Shown: positions 55,587 through 63,601 of the stretch, piece after piece | Layout: the number at the start of each line of letters is the position of its first letter | How positions within the stretch are numbered: position 1 is the first letter of the stretch | Origin: Streptomyces triculaminicus | GTDB lineage: Bacteria > Actinomycetota > Actinomycetes > Streptomycetales > Streptomycetaceae | Reading direction: 5' to 3' | NCBI RefSeq assembly: GCF_017349075.1 | Contig: NZ_JAFMOF010000001.1 | Location: 434,001-498,000 of the forward strand | Length of the DNA stretch: 64,000 nucleotides | Made by a program: the position numbers and the translations under genes | The notes under the pieces: model-generated | What the model was told of the DNA's origin: nothing | The model's database searches: none | Seen by the model: only the letters and a program-made list of their open reading frames with translations

Positions 55587-56801
55587 ATGACGACCGCCGC
55601 CACCCCCAACGGCCGTACGAGCACCGCCCGTACGCCCGCGACGCCCCGGCCCGAGGCCGAACTGTCCGCCGACGAGGCCCGGCGGCTGGCGCTGCGCGCC
55701 CAGGGCCTGCTCGGCGCGCCCGACCGGCGCGCGGCGACGCGCGGAGTGCTGCGCCGGCTGGGCGCGGTCCAGCTGGACACGATCTCGGTGCTGGCGCGTT
55801 CCCACGAGCTGGTGCCGTACGCGCGCCTGGGCGCGGTCGGGCGGGAAGCGGTCGAGGAGGCGTACTGGTCCGGTGACCACGCCTTCGAGTACTGGTCGCA
55901 CGCGGCGTGCATCCTGCCCGTCGAGGAGTGGCCGCTCTTCGCCTTCCGGCGCCGCGCCCTGCGGGCGCGCGGCCACCGCTGGCACGTGATGCAGAACTCC
56001 GAGCGCTCGTGCGCGGCCGTCCGCGCCCGTCTCGAGGCCGACGGGCCCCTGACGGCGGCGGAATTGGGCGGCGCGCGCAACGGCGGCGAGTGGTGGGACT
56101 GGTCCGAGACCAAGATCGCGGTGGAGTGGCTGCTCGACACCGGTGAGGTGGTGTGCACGCGGCGGCGCGGCTGGAAGCGGGTGTACGACCTGGCCCGGCG
56201 CGCGGTGCCGGACGCGCTCTTCCACGACGACCTCGACGACGCCGAGTGCACCCGGCGCCTGGTCGCGCAGGCCGGCGCGGCGATGGGCGTGGCGACGCGG
56301 GCGGACCTGGCCGACTATCACCGGCTCAGGGGCGAGCAGGTGGACGCGGTCATCGAGGGCACGGGCCTGGTCCCGGTCGCGGTGGCGGGCTGGTCCAAGC
56401 CGGCCTGGGCGGACCCGGCGGCGCTGGCCGAGGACGCCCGGGGACGGCACCGCACGACGCTGCTGTCGCCGTTCGACTCCCTGATCTGGGACCGGCCGCG
56501 CACGGAGCGGATATTCGGCTTCACCCACCGGCTGGAGGCGTACGTGCCCAAGGCGAAGCGGGTGCACGGCTACTTCGCGATGCCCCTGCTGACGGGCGGC
56601 CGGCTGGCCGGGCGGGTGGACCCGGCGCGCGAGGGGCGGACGCTGGTGGCCCGGCAGGTCTCCCTCGAGGGGCCCCGGGCCGTGGAGCCCATGGCCCGGG
56701 CGCTGCGGGAGGCCGCGGAGTGGGTGGGCTGCGACGCCGTGCGCGTCGAGCGCTGCGACGACGCCCGCCTGGCCGCGGCGCTGGTCTCGGCCCTCGGCTG
56801 A
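55587..56801 (+). CDS. YcaQ-like DNA glycosylase (HTH_42 / AlkX family)
   Basis: A 404-residue winged-helix protein of the AlkZ/YcaQ family, which excises alkylated or cross-linked bases. The catalytic motif is QLD (62-64) in LGAVQLDTISVLARSHELVP; Q-x-D marks the YcaQ (AlkX) branch, while Q-x-Q marks AlkZ. WSHAACILPVEEWPLFAFRR, RLLSPFDSLIWDRPRTERIFGF (read as LLSPFDSLIWDR) and YVPKAKRVHGYFAMPLL are family hallmarks. I chose the ATG at 55587 after AGGGTGA; an ATG at 55557 is also in frame. It starts 44 bases after the acetyltransferase on the same strand and may be co-transcribed with it. Confidence 0.87.
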   Translation: MTTAATPNGRTSTARTPATPRPEAELSADEARRLALRAQGLLGAPDRRAATRGVLRRLGAVQLDTISVLARSHELVPYARLGAVGREAVEEAYWSGDHAFEYWSHAACILPVEEWPLFAFRRRALRARGHRWHVMQNSERSCAAVRARLEADGPLTAAELGGARNGGEWWDWSETKIAVEWLLDTGEVVCTRRRGWKRVYDLARRAVPDALFHDDLDDAECTRRLVAQAGAAMGVATRADLADYHRLRGEQVDAVIEGTGLVPVAVAGWSKPAWADPAALAEDARGRHRTTLLSPFDSLIWDRPRTERIFGFTHRLEAYVPKAKRVHGYFAMPLLTGGRLAGRVDPAREGRTLVARQVSLEGPRAVEPMARALREAAEWVGCDAVRVERCDDARLAAALVSALG

Positions 56802-56865
56802 CGGCACCGGCCGGGGCCGCCGGCGGAACGGGCCCGGGGACACCGGAATCACGGACCGCCGGGCT

Positions 56866-56890
56866 CCGGTCACCGGTCACCGGTCACCGG
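56866..56890. repeat. 7-bp tandem repeat across a stop codon
   Basis: CCGGTCA is repeated three times plus a partial unit. On the minus strand each unit reads TGACCGG, so TGA occurs every 7 bases, once in each reading frame. The first TGA is the real stop of the response regulator gene. Confidence 0.85.
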
Positions 56891-57627
56891 ATCTCGAGGA
56901 TCTTCTCCCGCATCGCGTAGACCACGGCCTCCATCCTGGAGTGCAGCTGCAGCTTCTCCAGGATGTTGCGGACGTGGTTCTTGACGGTGTTCTCGCTGAT
57001 GAACAACTCCTTGGCGATGTCGCGGTTGTTCATCCCCGTCGCCACGAGCTTGAGCACCTCCAGCTCGCGGTCGGTGAGCCGGGGCGCCGGCACCAGCCGT
57101 CGCTCGTCGGTGCGCTGGATCATCGACTTGAACTCGGTCAGCAGCTTGGACGCCATCGAGGGGCTGATCTGGGACTGCCCGTCCGCCACCGCGCGGATGG
57201 CCGTCGCCACCTCGTCCGTGGAGATCTCCTTGAGGAGATAGCCGGTCGCCCCGGCCTTGATGGCGTCGTAGAGGTCGGCCTCCTCGTCGCTGATCGTCAG
57301 CATGATGATCTTCGCGCTGGGGGCCACCTCCTTGATGGAGGTGCAGGCCTCGATCCCGCCGCGCTTGGGCATGCGGACGTCCATCAGCACGATGTCGGGC
57401 AGCAGGTCGGCCGCCTTGTCCACCGCCTCCGCGCCGTCCCCGGCCTCCCCCACGACCAGGATGTCCTCCTCGTGCGCGAGGACGATCTCCAGTCCCCGGC
57501 GGAAGAGGGCGTGGTCGTCCACGACCAGAACCCGGATCGGCTCCGCCCGGGCGGCCCCCCGGTCCGGGTGGGCGCCCCCGTCGTCGTCCTCACCGGGCCC
57601 GGTCACGAGTCCGAACCTGTCCGCCAT
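56884..57627 (-). CDS. NarL/FixJ-type response regulator
   Basis: A 247-residue two-component regulator. The receiver domain is preceded by a 28-residue acidic leader and has VLVVDDHALFRRGLE (acid pair), phospho-acceptor Asp in DIVLMDVRMPKRGG, and the conserved Thr and Lys in IMLTISDEEAD and GYLLKE. The C-terminal LuxR-type helix-turn-helix is LTDRELEVLKLVATGMNNRD, then IAKELFISENTVKNHVRNIL. The ATG at 57627 follows GGGAGGAA. No histidine kinase gene is adjacent, so it is an orphan here. It lies downstream of hpf on the same strand but is separated by a strong terminator. Confidence 0.92.
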   Translation of the reverse strand: MADRFGLVTGPGEDDDGGAHPDRGAARAEPIRVLVVDDHALFRRGLEIVLAHEEDILVVGEAGDGAEAVDKAADLLPDIVLMDVRMPKRGGIEACTSIKEVAPSAKIIMLTISDEEADLYDAIKAGATGYLLKEISTDEVATAIRAVADGQSQISPSMASKLLTEFKSMIQRTDERRLVPAPRLTDRELEVLKLVATGMNNRDIAKELFISENTVKNHVRNILEKLQLHSRMEAVVYAMREKILEIR

Positions 57628-57824
57628 CGTTCCTCCCCCTGAAGGCCATGGCCCCTCGCGGTTGCACAGTCTGCGCCGCCCCAACCGGTTTCGGAGGACC
57701 GGAGGTTGGCCCCTCATGATTCCATGCCGGGCCGCCGGGCAGTGCTCTTCGCGGTCGCACGGCGGTGCCCCGGGGGCGCACCGGCGCTCCTGGGGCACCT
57801 TCAACGGGTTCAACGGCTCACACG

Positions 57825-57853
57825 GGCCACGGCCGCCGATCGCGGCCGTGGCC
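57825..57853 (-). terminator. hpf terminator
   Basis: GGCCACGGCCGC and GCGGCCGTGGCC form a perfect 12-bp stem with a 5-base loop, starting 8 bases beyond the hpf stop. It separates hpf from the response regulator gene. Confidence 0.8.
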
Positions 57854-57860
57854 GCGCGCT

Positions 57861-58550
57861 TCAGCCTCCGAGTGCTCCGCCCGAGCCGCCGGGCTCCGCC
57901 TCGAAGAGCGGGTCGGCGTTGAGGCGGATGACGCCGTAGTCGTAGGCGTGTCGCCGGTAGACGACGCTGGGCAGCTTGGACTCGGAGTCGACGAACAGAT
58001 AGAAGTCGTGGCCGACCAACTCCATTTCGTAGAGCGCCTGGTCGAGCGTCATCGGGGCTGCGGAGTGGGTCTTCTCGCGGACCACCAGCGGCCCTTCGCC
58101 CTGGACCTCCAGCGAACCCATGTGTGTGACGGGCACCCCGCCCGTCTGCTGCTCCGAAGCCAGCTGACCGCTGTCGTTGAGTTCCGCGGCGCCGATGACG
58201 GTCGCCGCGACGTTGCTCGCCGGGATGCGTCCGTTGCCCCGGCGGTCGTGGCGCTTGTCGTGCTCCTTGCGCAGTCGCGCCTCGAGCTTGTTGGTTGCCA
58301 GATCGAGCGCGGCGTAGGGATCCGTCGCCGCGGCCTCCGCCCGGATCACCGGTCCACGGGAGATCACCGTGATCTCCACCCGGTCCGACCGGTCTGCCTG
58401 CCTGGGGTTGGGCTCCTTGGACACCTCCACGTCGAGGCGAATCACCTTGCCGTCCAGCTTCTGGACCTTGTCCAGCTTCAGCTTCTCGGCCACGTGCTTG
58501 CGAAACCGCTCGGGCACCTCTGTCTTGCGGCCCTTGACGACGATGTCCAC
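57861..58550 (-). CDS. hpf: Long-form ribosome hibernation promoting factor
   Basis: HPF (229 residues) dimerises and silences 70S ribosomes during slow growth or dormancy. The N-terminal domain (VDIVVKGRKTEVPERFRKHV, then LDVEVSKEPNPRQADRSDRVEITV and DPYAALDLATNKLEARLRK) binds the 30S subunit. The C-terminal domain, which joins two ribosomes, is at about 170-220 (REKTHSAAPMTLDQALYEME; GHDFYLFVDSES; VVYRRHAYDYGVIRL). I chose GTG 58550, which agrees with the family start and has GGAG seven bases upstream; an in-frame reading 28 codons longer includes non-conserved sequence. A leader hairpin lies upstream. Stress control is expected from the family. Confidence 0.93.
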   Translation of the reverse strand: MDIVVKGRKTEVPERFRKHVAEKLKLDKVQKLDGKVIRLDVEVSKEPNPRQADRSDRVEITVISRGPVIRAEAAATDPYAALDLATNKLEARLRKEHDKRHDRRGNGRIPASNVAATVIGAAELNDSGQLASEQQTGGVPVTHMGSLEVQGEGPLVVREKTHSAAPMTLDQALYEMELVGHDFYLFVDSESKLPSVVYRRHAYDYGVIRLNADPLFEAEPGGSGGALGG

Positions 58551-58887
58551 GCAGAACTCCGTTCCCGGATCGCCCCGCCGAAGGTTGCGGAGCGCATCCC
58601 TCTTGCAACAGGCTCCGGGGTTCTCCGGAGCCACCGACTAGGCGGTTTCCACCTCCTCCTCCCCCGTCGACAAGATCTGCACCCCCTGGCTTCGAGCCCC
58701 TTCGCGCTTGTCTCAAGCTTCATCGAAGGCGTACGAAACGCGCCAATCGGAGATATGAGGCATAGCTCCTGCCATTCCTCACAACCGAACATATCTCGCT
58801 GGGAAGCCCGTCGGTACCCCCTACCGCGACGTACCTCCATTCAGGTGTTTTCCCGCCGTTTCCCTCAGGAACGAAGGGCCTTCTCCG
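58551..58887. other. hpf upstream region
   Basis: The 337 bases between comF and hpf carry no supportable gene. They contain the leader hairpin at 58611-58632, a purine-rich GGGGGAGGAGGAGG run near 58660 that precedes no start, and less GC-rich stretches around 58740-58800 (GGCATAGCTC, ACATATCTCG) where promoters are likely. Confidence 0.5.
58611..58632 (-). promoter_or_regulatory. Leader hairpin upstream of hpf
   Basis: GGCTCCGG and CCGGAGCC form a perfect 8-bp stem with a 6-base loop, 61 bases before the hpf GTG. If the promoter is farther up, it sits in the 5' leader and could affect message stability or act as an attenuator. Confidence 0.4.
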
Positions 58888-59613
58888 TCAGTTCCGGTGG
58901 TTTTCGAAAGCACGCGGGGAAGCCGCGATCACGGCGGCACCCACGACGCGGCCACCCGCCGCGGACACCGCCCGCGCCGCCTCCGCCAGCGAGGCCCCGG
59001 TCGTCATCAGGTCATCCACCACCATCACCTGCTTTCCCTGCAGCCACAGGCGTCCCACTCGTTCTGTTACCCCCATCGCCCCCGCCACATTCGCCCTGCG
59101 GTGCGATGCGTCCAGCCCCGCCTGATCCGCGACCGCCCGCCGCAGCCGCAGCACGGCCGCCACCCGGGCCGGTATCCCGGCGGCGCGCAGCCCGCGCGCC
59201 GCCGCCAGAGCGATCCGGCGCCCGGCGTCATGCCCCCGCCCGGCCACCGCCCTCCGCGTGGAAGGCACCGGGACGAGCAGCAGAGGGCCGCTCCCGCCCC
59301 GTACATCCCCCGCCGCACCGGACCGTCGCACCCCCATGACCGCGCCCGCCAGCGCGGCGCCCAGCGGCTCCGCCAGTCCCATCGCTCCACGCTCCTTGTG
59401 CGCCAGCAGCACATGCCGCACCGCGTCCGCGTACGGCGCGGCCGCCTGCACCGACGGCAGCCCCGGCGGCACCGGATCCGGCACCACCCGGCGCGCCCGC
59501 CCACCGCACAGCCGTATCCGGCACTCCGCGCACAGCACAAGGCGGGACCGCCCGCAACCCGCGCACACCGGCGGCAGCACCAGGCCCGTGATCTCCCGCC
59601 ACCATCCGCGCAT
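58888..59613 (-). CDS. ComF family phosphoribosyltransferase-like protein
   Basis: A 241-residue ComF/GntX-type protein. A zinc knuckle opens it (CAGCGRSRLVLCAEC). The phosphoribosyltransferase fold follows: AAPYADAVRHVLLAHKERG, LLVPVPSTRRAVAGRGHD and the PRPP loop QVMVVDDLMTTGASLAEAARA, all intact. In naturally competent bacteria ComF helps DNA uptake; no competence genes are present here, and the role in Streptomyces is unknown. The ATG at 59613 has only AGAGG very close upstream. It lies 116 bases after lpqB on the same strand, so it may be read from the mtrA operon. Confidence 0.88.
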   Translation of the reverse strand: MRGWWREITGLVLPPVCAGCGRSRLVLCAECRIRLCGGRARRVVPDPVPPGLPSVQAAAPYADAVRHVLLAHKERGAMGLAEPLGAALAGAVMGVRRSGAAGDVRGGSGPLLLVPVPSTRRAVAGRGHDAGRRIALAAARGLRAAGIPARVAAVLRLRRAVADQAGLDASHRRANVAGAMGVTERVGRLWLQGKQVMVVDDLMTTGASLAEAARAVSAAGGRVVGAAVIAASPRAFENHRN

Positions 59614-59729
59614 GCCTCTACTGTCCCGCCGCGGCGGCACCCCCGCCACCCCTGTGGAAAACCCCGAAAACCGGGCCCCGACCAGCACGAACGCCAGGGC
59701 CTCAGTCGGGGGGCACCTCGGCCAGGCCG

Positions 59730-61583
59730 TCACCCCGGGTAGACCGGAGCCGAGCCTTCCTTGCCCACCAGCTTCCAGTTCGACTCCGGAAGCAGCCGGA
59801 AGATGCCGCCGTCGCCCTCGGCGACCAGCGCCTGCGCCTTGCCGGGCGTCTCGGACGCGGCGATGCCGCGCACCACGGTGATGCCGGGCAGCCCCGAACC
59901 GTTCGGCTGGGATCCGTCGGTCTCGACGTACTGCAGCTGCTGCGGGCCGCCCTGCTCCCTGCCCGCCACCAGCAGCCGGCTCGCGCCCGCCCACGACACC
60001 GCGACGACGTCCTCGAGCCGCGGGGCCACGGAACGCAGCTCCTGCACCGACAGGCTCGGCCGTCCCACGCTCCCCCGGCGCTCGACCCTGCCGAGCTTGA
60101 GGACCGTATGGTCCCCCTTCGTCACCAGCAGCGCGATCCGGACGCCGTCCGCCGCGACCCGCACCCCGCTGATCCGCCCGCCGTCCAGCCCGGGCACCTG
60201 GACCTCCTCGGGCGCGCCCGTGCCGCCCGCCAGCCGCAGCAGCCGCGGCCGATCCGGGTCCTGGTCCGCGAACCACAGGTCGCCCAGTCCGTCCCAGCTC
60301 GGAGCGGTCAGCCCCGTCCTCGCGGTGCCGCCGCCGTGCACGGTCACCCGGGCCTCGCCGAGCGGCGCGCCGCCCTGCAGGGGGGCGACGAACAGCAACT
60401 GACCGTTGGCGGACACCCCGGCCGCGCGCCGCTGGTGGCGATCCACCGCGACCGACCGCAGCTGGGCCGCGCCGTCCGTGCCGAACGGCCCCGCCACCCG
60501 GCGCGCCTCGTGGTCGGTGTCGGCCAGGCTCACCATCCGGTGCTGGCCGTCGACGAAGTACTGCCGATCCGGCCGCCCGGAGGTCTGGTCCGACGCGTAC
60601 TCCTTGGCCTGCTCCCGGCCGAGCGTGCACAGCCGCGAGCCGTCCTTGCGCTGCAGCGTCACATCGGTGACCTTGGCGGACTCCTGAACGGTGTACAGCA
60701 GCTGCGCGGCCATGCGCCGGCACTGCTCCTGGTCCGCGCCGGCCGCCCGGTCGTTCAGCCGCACCTTCAGGGCGTTCGAATCGTCCAGGGACAGCCGCGG
60801 CTCGACCAGGCGCGTACCGGTCGGGAAGGCCGTCCCGGCGACCGGGTCCAGCCAGTTCGTGGGCCCGTCCAGCAGCGCCTTGACCCCGGAGGTCACCGGG
60901 TCTATCCGCTTGCGCAGGTACACCGGGTCCGCGACGAGCACGCCCCGGGTGCTGTCCGCGCCGCCCCCGTCCGGGCCCAGCTCGGCGAAGTAGTACTTAT
61001 TGACCGACCGGTAGATGCGCTGGAAGTCCGAGACCCCCAGCACCAGCCCGGCGTCCAGCGCGTCGATGCGCCACTCGCCGTCCTCGCGCGCCATGTGCAA
61101 GGTCGTCGTGAACTGCTGTTCGTCCGGCTTGTACGCGTGCTTGGCGTCCACCCGCGCGATCTGCTTGCCGGTCAGGGTGACGGTGTAGGACTGCTCCCGG
61201 TCGCCCCCGCGGCGCTCGACGCGCACCTGCGGGGTGCGGTCGAGCACGATGGTCGCCGCGGACGGGTCCCAGTGCCGCTTGACGCTCTTGGCCAGGTACA
61301 TCCGGGCCGTCTCGTAGTCCGGGTCGTCGCTCGTCGTCGCCTCGAGGAAGCCCGCCACCAGTTCCTGGGGGTGCTCGTTCTTGTGCGGCGGCACGCCGTA
61401 CACGCGCACCTGCGCGTCGGCGTCGGCACGCTGCGAGGAGTCGACCGAGCTCACCTCGCCGCTGCCGGGCATCGAGGCACAGCCGGCCAGCAGCATGCCG
61501 ACGACCACCGGCACGCCGAATCCCGCCGCCCGCCGGCCGCGGCCGCCGCCGGCCATCCGCCGGGTCCTACGCCTGACCGTCAC
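59730..61583 (-). CDS. lpqB: Lipoprotein LpqB, MtrAB accessory factor
   Basis: LpqB (617 residues) is an outer-facing lipoprotein that binds and modulates the sensor kinase MtrB. The start is GTG 61583 (VTVRRRTRRMAGGG) with GGAGG six bases upstream, overlapping the end of mtrB by 17 bases. The lipobox is LLAGC with Cys35. A GerMN-like domain (about 180-320; DPVTSGVKALLDGPTNWLDPV) precedes a beta-propeller-like C-terminal half (SPVF-free repeats such as RSVAVDRHQRRAAGVSANG; GDLWFADQDPDRPRLLRL). The overlap ties its output to mtrB. Confidence 0.95.
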   Translation of the reverse strand: MTVRRRTRRMAGGGRGRRAAGFGVPVVVGMLLAGCASMPGSGEVSSVDSSQRADADAQVRVYGVPPHKNEHPQELVAGFLEATTSDDPDYETARMYLAKSVKRHWDPSAATIVLDRTPQVRVERRGGDREQSYTVTLTGKQIARVDAKHAYKPDEQQFTTTLHMAREDGEWRIDALDAGLVLGVSDFQRIYRSVNKYYFAELGPDGGGADSTRGVLVADPVYLRKRIDPVTSGVKALLDGPTNWLDPVAGTAFPTGTRLVEPRLSLDDSNALKVRLNDRAAGADQEQCRRMAAQLLYTVQESAKVTDVTLQRKDGSRLCTLGREQAKEYASDQTSGRPDRQYFVDGQHRMVSLADTDHEARRVAGPFGTDGAAQLRSVAVDRHQRRAAGVSANGQLLFVAPLQGGAPLGEARVTVHGGGTARTGLTAPSWDGLGDLWFADQDPDRPRLLRLAGGTGAPEEVQVPGLDGGRISGVRVAADGVRIALLVTKGDHTVLKLGRVERRGSVGRPSLSVQELRSVAPRLEDVVAVSWAGASRLLVAGREQGGPQQLQYVETDGSQPNGSGLPGITVVRGIAASETPGKAQALVAEGDGGIFRLLPESNWKLVGKEGSAPVYPG

Positions 61584-63600
61584 GGTCGCCTCCGGTCGTC
61601 CCTCGACCGCCGCCCCCGGACCCATGGCCCGCCCGGTCACCGTTCTTCTCGTTCCTGTCCCCGCCGAGCGTCCCGCCCGGACGCGGCACCACGCGTGCCC
61701 CGCTGCCCGGCAGGGCGGTCGGATCCGCCGTCGGGCGTACGTTCCTGGTCTGCGCCGGCACCGGCGCCTGCCTTCCCGGCAGCGCCTGCGGCACCCCCGC
61801 TTCGTTCAGCCCGCGGTTGCGCCGCGAGTCGTCCGGTTCCAGCGGGATCGGCGATCCGCGCAGCGTGTCGCCGGCCGTGCGCGGCAGGGTCAGCCGGAAC
61901 TGCGAACCGCCGCCCGGCTCGCCCCAGGCCTGCAGCCAGCCGCCGTGCAGCCGCGCGTCCTCGACCGCGATCGACAGGCCCAGGCCGGTGCCGCCGGTCG
62001 TCCGCGCCCGAGCGGGGTCGGCCCGCCAGAAGCGGTTGAACACCCGCGTCGCCTCGCCCGGCTTGAGGCCGACGCCGTAGTCGCGCACCGCGACCGCCAC
62101 GGCGCCGCCGGCCACGGCCAGCCGCACCACCACGTCCCGGCCCTCGCCGTGCTCCACGGCGTTGACCACGAGATTGCGCAGGATCCGCTCCAGGCGCCGG
62201 GCGTCCGCCTCGGCGATCACCGGCTGTTCGTCGCCGCGTACGAGCAGCCTGCTGCCCTTGCGGTCCGCGAGCGGAAGAGCGGCGTCGATCACCCGGTTCA
62301 CCACGTCGCGCAGGTCTATCGGCTCGGCCTCCAGGGCGGCCGCGCCCGCGTCGAACCGGCTGATCTCCAGCAGGTCCGCCAGCAGCGACTCGAAGCGGTC
62401 GAGCTGCCCGAAGAGCAGCTCCGCCGAGCGCGCGGTCACCGGGTCGAAGCCGTCGCGCGCCTCGTGGATGACGTCCGCGGCCATCCGCACGGTCGTCAGC
62501 GGCGTCCGCAGCTCGTGCGAGACGTCCGAGACGAAGCGCCGCTGCATGCGCGACAGCTCCTCCAGCTGCTGGATCTTCACCTGGAGGTTCTGCGCCATCT
62601 TGTTGAAGGCTTCACCCAGACGCGCGATGTCGTCCTCGCCGGTGACCTTCATCCGTTCCTGCAGCACGCCGGCGGCGAGCCGCTCGGAGATGCTCGCGGC
62701 CATCCGCACAGGCGTGACGATCTGCCGCACCACCAGCCACGCGATGGCGCCCAGCAGCACCACCACGAACACCCCGGCGGTCGTCAACGTGCCCTTGACC
62801 AGGCTCAGCGACTTCTCCTCCTGGGTGAAGGGGAAGAGGTAGTAGAGCTGGTACGGCTCGCCGTTGACGTCGTACATCCGCTTGCCGACGATCAGCGCCG
62901 GCTCGCCCTCGTCCGAGGCGCTGCGCTTGATCGTGCCGGGCTTCTCGAACGTGCCCGTACGCACGTCCAGCTGCCGGCGCAGATCCGCCGGCACGCTGCG
63001 CTCGGGGTCGATGTCCCCCGAAGCCCGCGGGCCGCGCGTACCGCCGACGCCCACGTACGAACCGCTGCCGTCGCCCGCGGCACTGAGCGCCACCACGTGG
63101 TACACACCCTGGCCACCGCTGGCCAGCTGCTGCACCAGGGCGGTCAGCCACGCACCGGAGTCGGGATTGCCCCGGCCGCCGGACTGCGAGCCGTCCTGGC
63201 CGCGTCCCTCGGCACCCGGGTCGGCGGCGTCCCTCGCCGCCTTGAAACCACCCTCGGCCTGGCTCTGCGAGGCGTGCCGCTTCGCGTCGAGGAGACCGTT
63301 GCGCACCTGCCCGATGACGACGATGCCCAGCAGCAGCACCACGCCGAGCGACATCAACAGCGTGGTGGCGACCACCCGAAGCTGGATGTTGCGACGCCAC
63401 AGCCGCATCGCGGGCAGCAGCGGACGCCGCACCCAGCGCACGTACAGGCGCAGCAGCGGATGCACCGGCCCCGCGCCCGCGCCGTCCGACAGCAGCCTTC
63501 CGGCACGCCACAGACGGCGGAAGAACGATATGCCGCCGCCCGACGACGTGCCGACGGGCCGCCCCGTGTCCCGCTCCGGAGCGGCACCGTTGCCCGGCAT
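61567..63600 (-). CDS. mtrB: Two-component sensor histidine kinase MtrB
   Basis: MtrB (677 residues) senses envelope or osmotic state and phosphorylates MtrA. TM1 is about 75-97, a 170-residue external sensor region follows (rich in Gly/Ser at 125-150), and TM2 is 271-293. HAMP spans about 294-346, the phospho-acceptor His362 lies in FVSDVSHELRTPLTTVRM, and the ATPase has NLVVNAVEHGEG (N box), VAVRDYGVGL and GTGLGLSIAVED. A long disordered tail (about 560-677) is Pro/Arg/Gly-rich. The ATG at 63600 comes one base after the mtrA stop, so translation is coupled. Confidence 0.96.
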   Translation of the reverse strand: MPGNGAAPERDTGRPVGTSSGGGISFFRRLWRAGRLLSDGAGAGPVHPLLRLYVRWVRRPLLPAMRLWRRNIQLRVVATTLLMSLGVVLLLGIVVIGQVRNGLLDAKRHASQSQAEGGFKAARDAADPGAEGRGQDGSQSGGRGNPDSGAWLTALVQQLASGGQGVYHVVALSAAGDGSGSYVGVGGTRGPRASGDIDPERSVPADLRRQLDVRTGTFEKPGTIKRSASDEGEPALIVGKRMYDVNGEPYQLYYLFPFTQEEKSLSLVKGTLTTAGVFVVVLLGAIAWLVVRQIVTPVRMAASISERLAAGVLQERMKVTGEDDIARLGEAFNKMAQNLQVKIQQLEELSRMQRRFVSDVSHELRTPLTTVRMAADVIHEARDGFDPVTARSAELLFGQLDRFESLLADLLEISRFDAGAAALEAEPIDLRDVVNRVIDAALPLADRKGSRLLVRGDEQPVIAEADARRLERILRNLVVNAVEHGEGRDVVVRLAVAGGAVAVAVRDYGVGLKPGEATRVFNRFWRADPARARTTGGTGLGLSIAVEDARLHGGWLQAWGEPGGGSQFRLTLPRTAGDTLRGSPIPLEPDDSRRNRGLNEAGVPQALPGRQAPVPAQTRNVRPTADPTALPGSGARVVPRPGGTLGGDRNEKNGDRAGHGSGGGGRGTTGGDRDGQA

Positions 63601-63601
63601 G

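Noticed and set aside
58478..58840. A small minus-strand gene in the hpf leader (120 residues)
   Set aside because: It is Arg/Ser-rich with no conserved motif, and it overlaps the hpf start in another frame.
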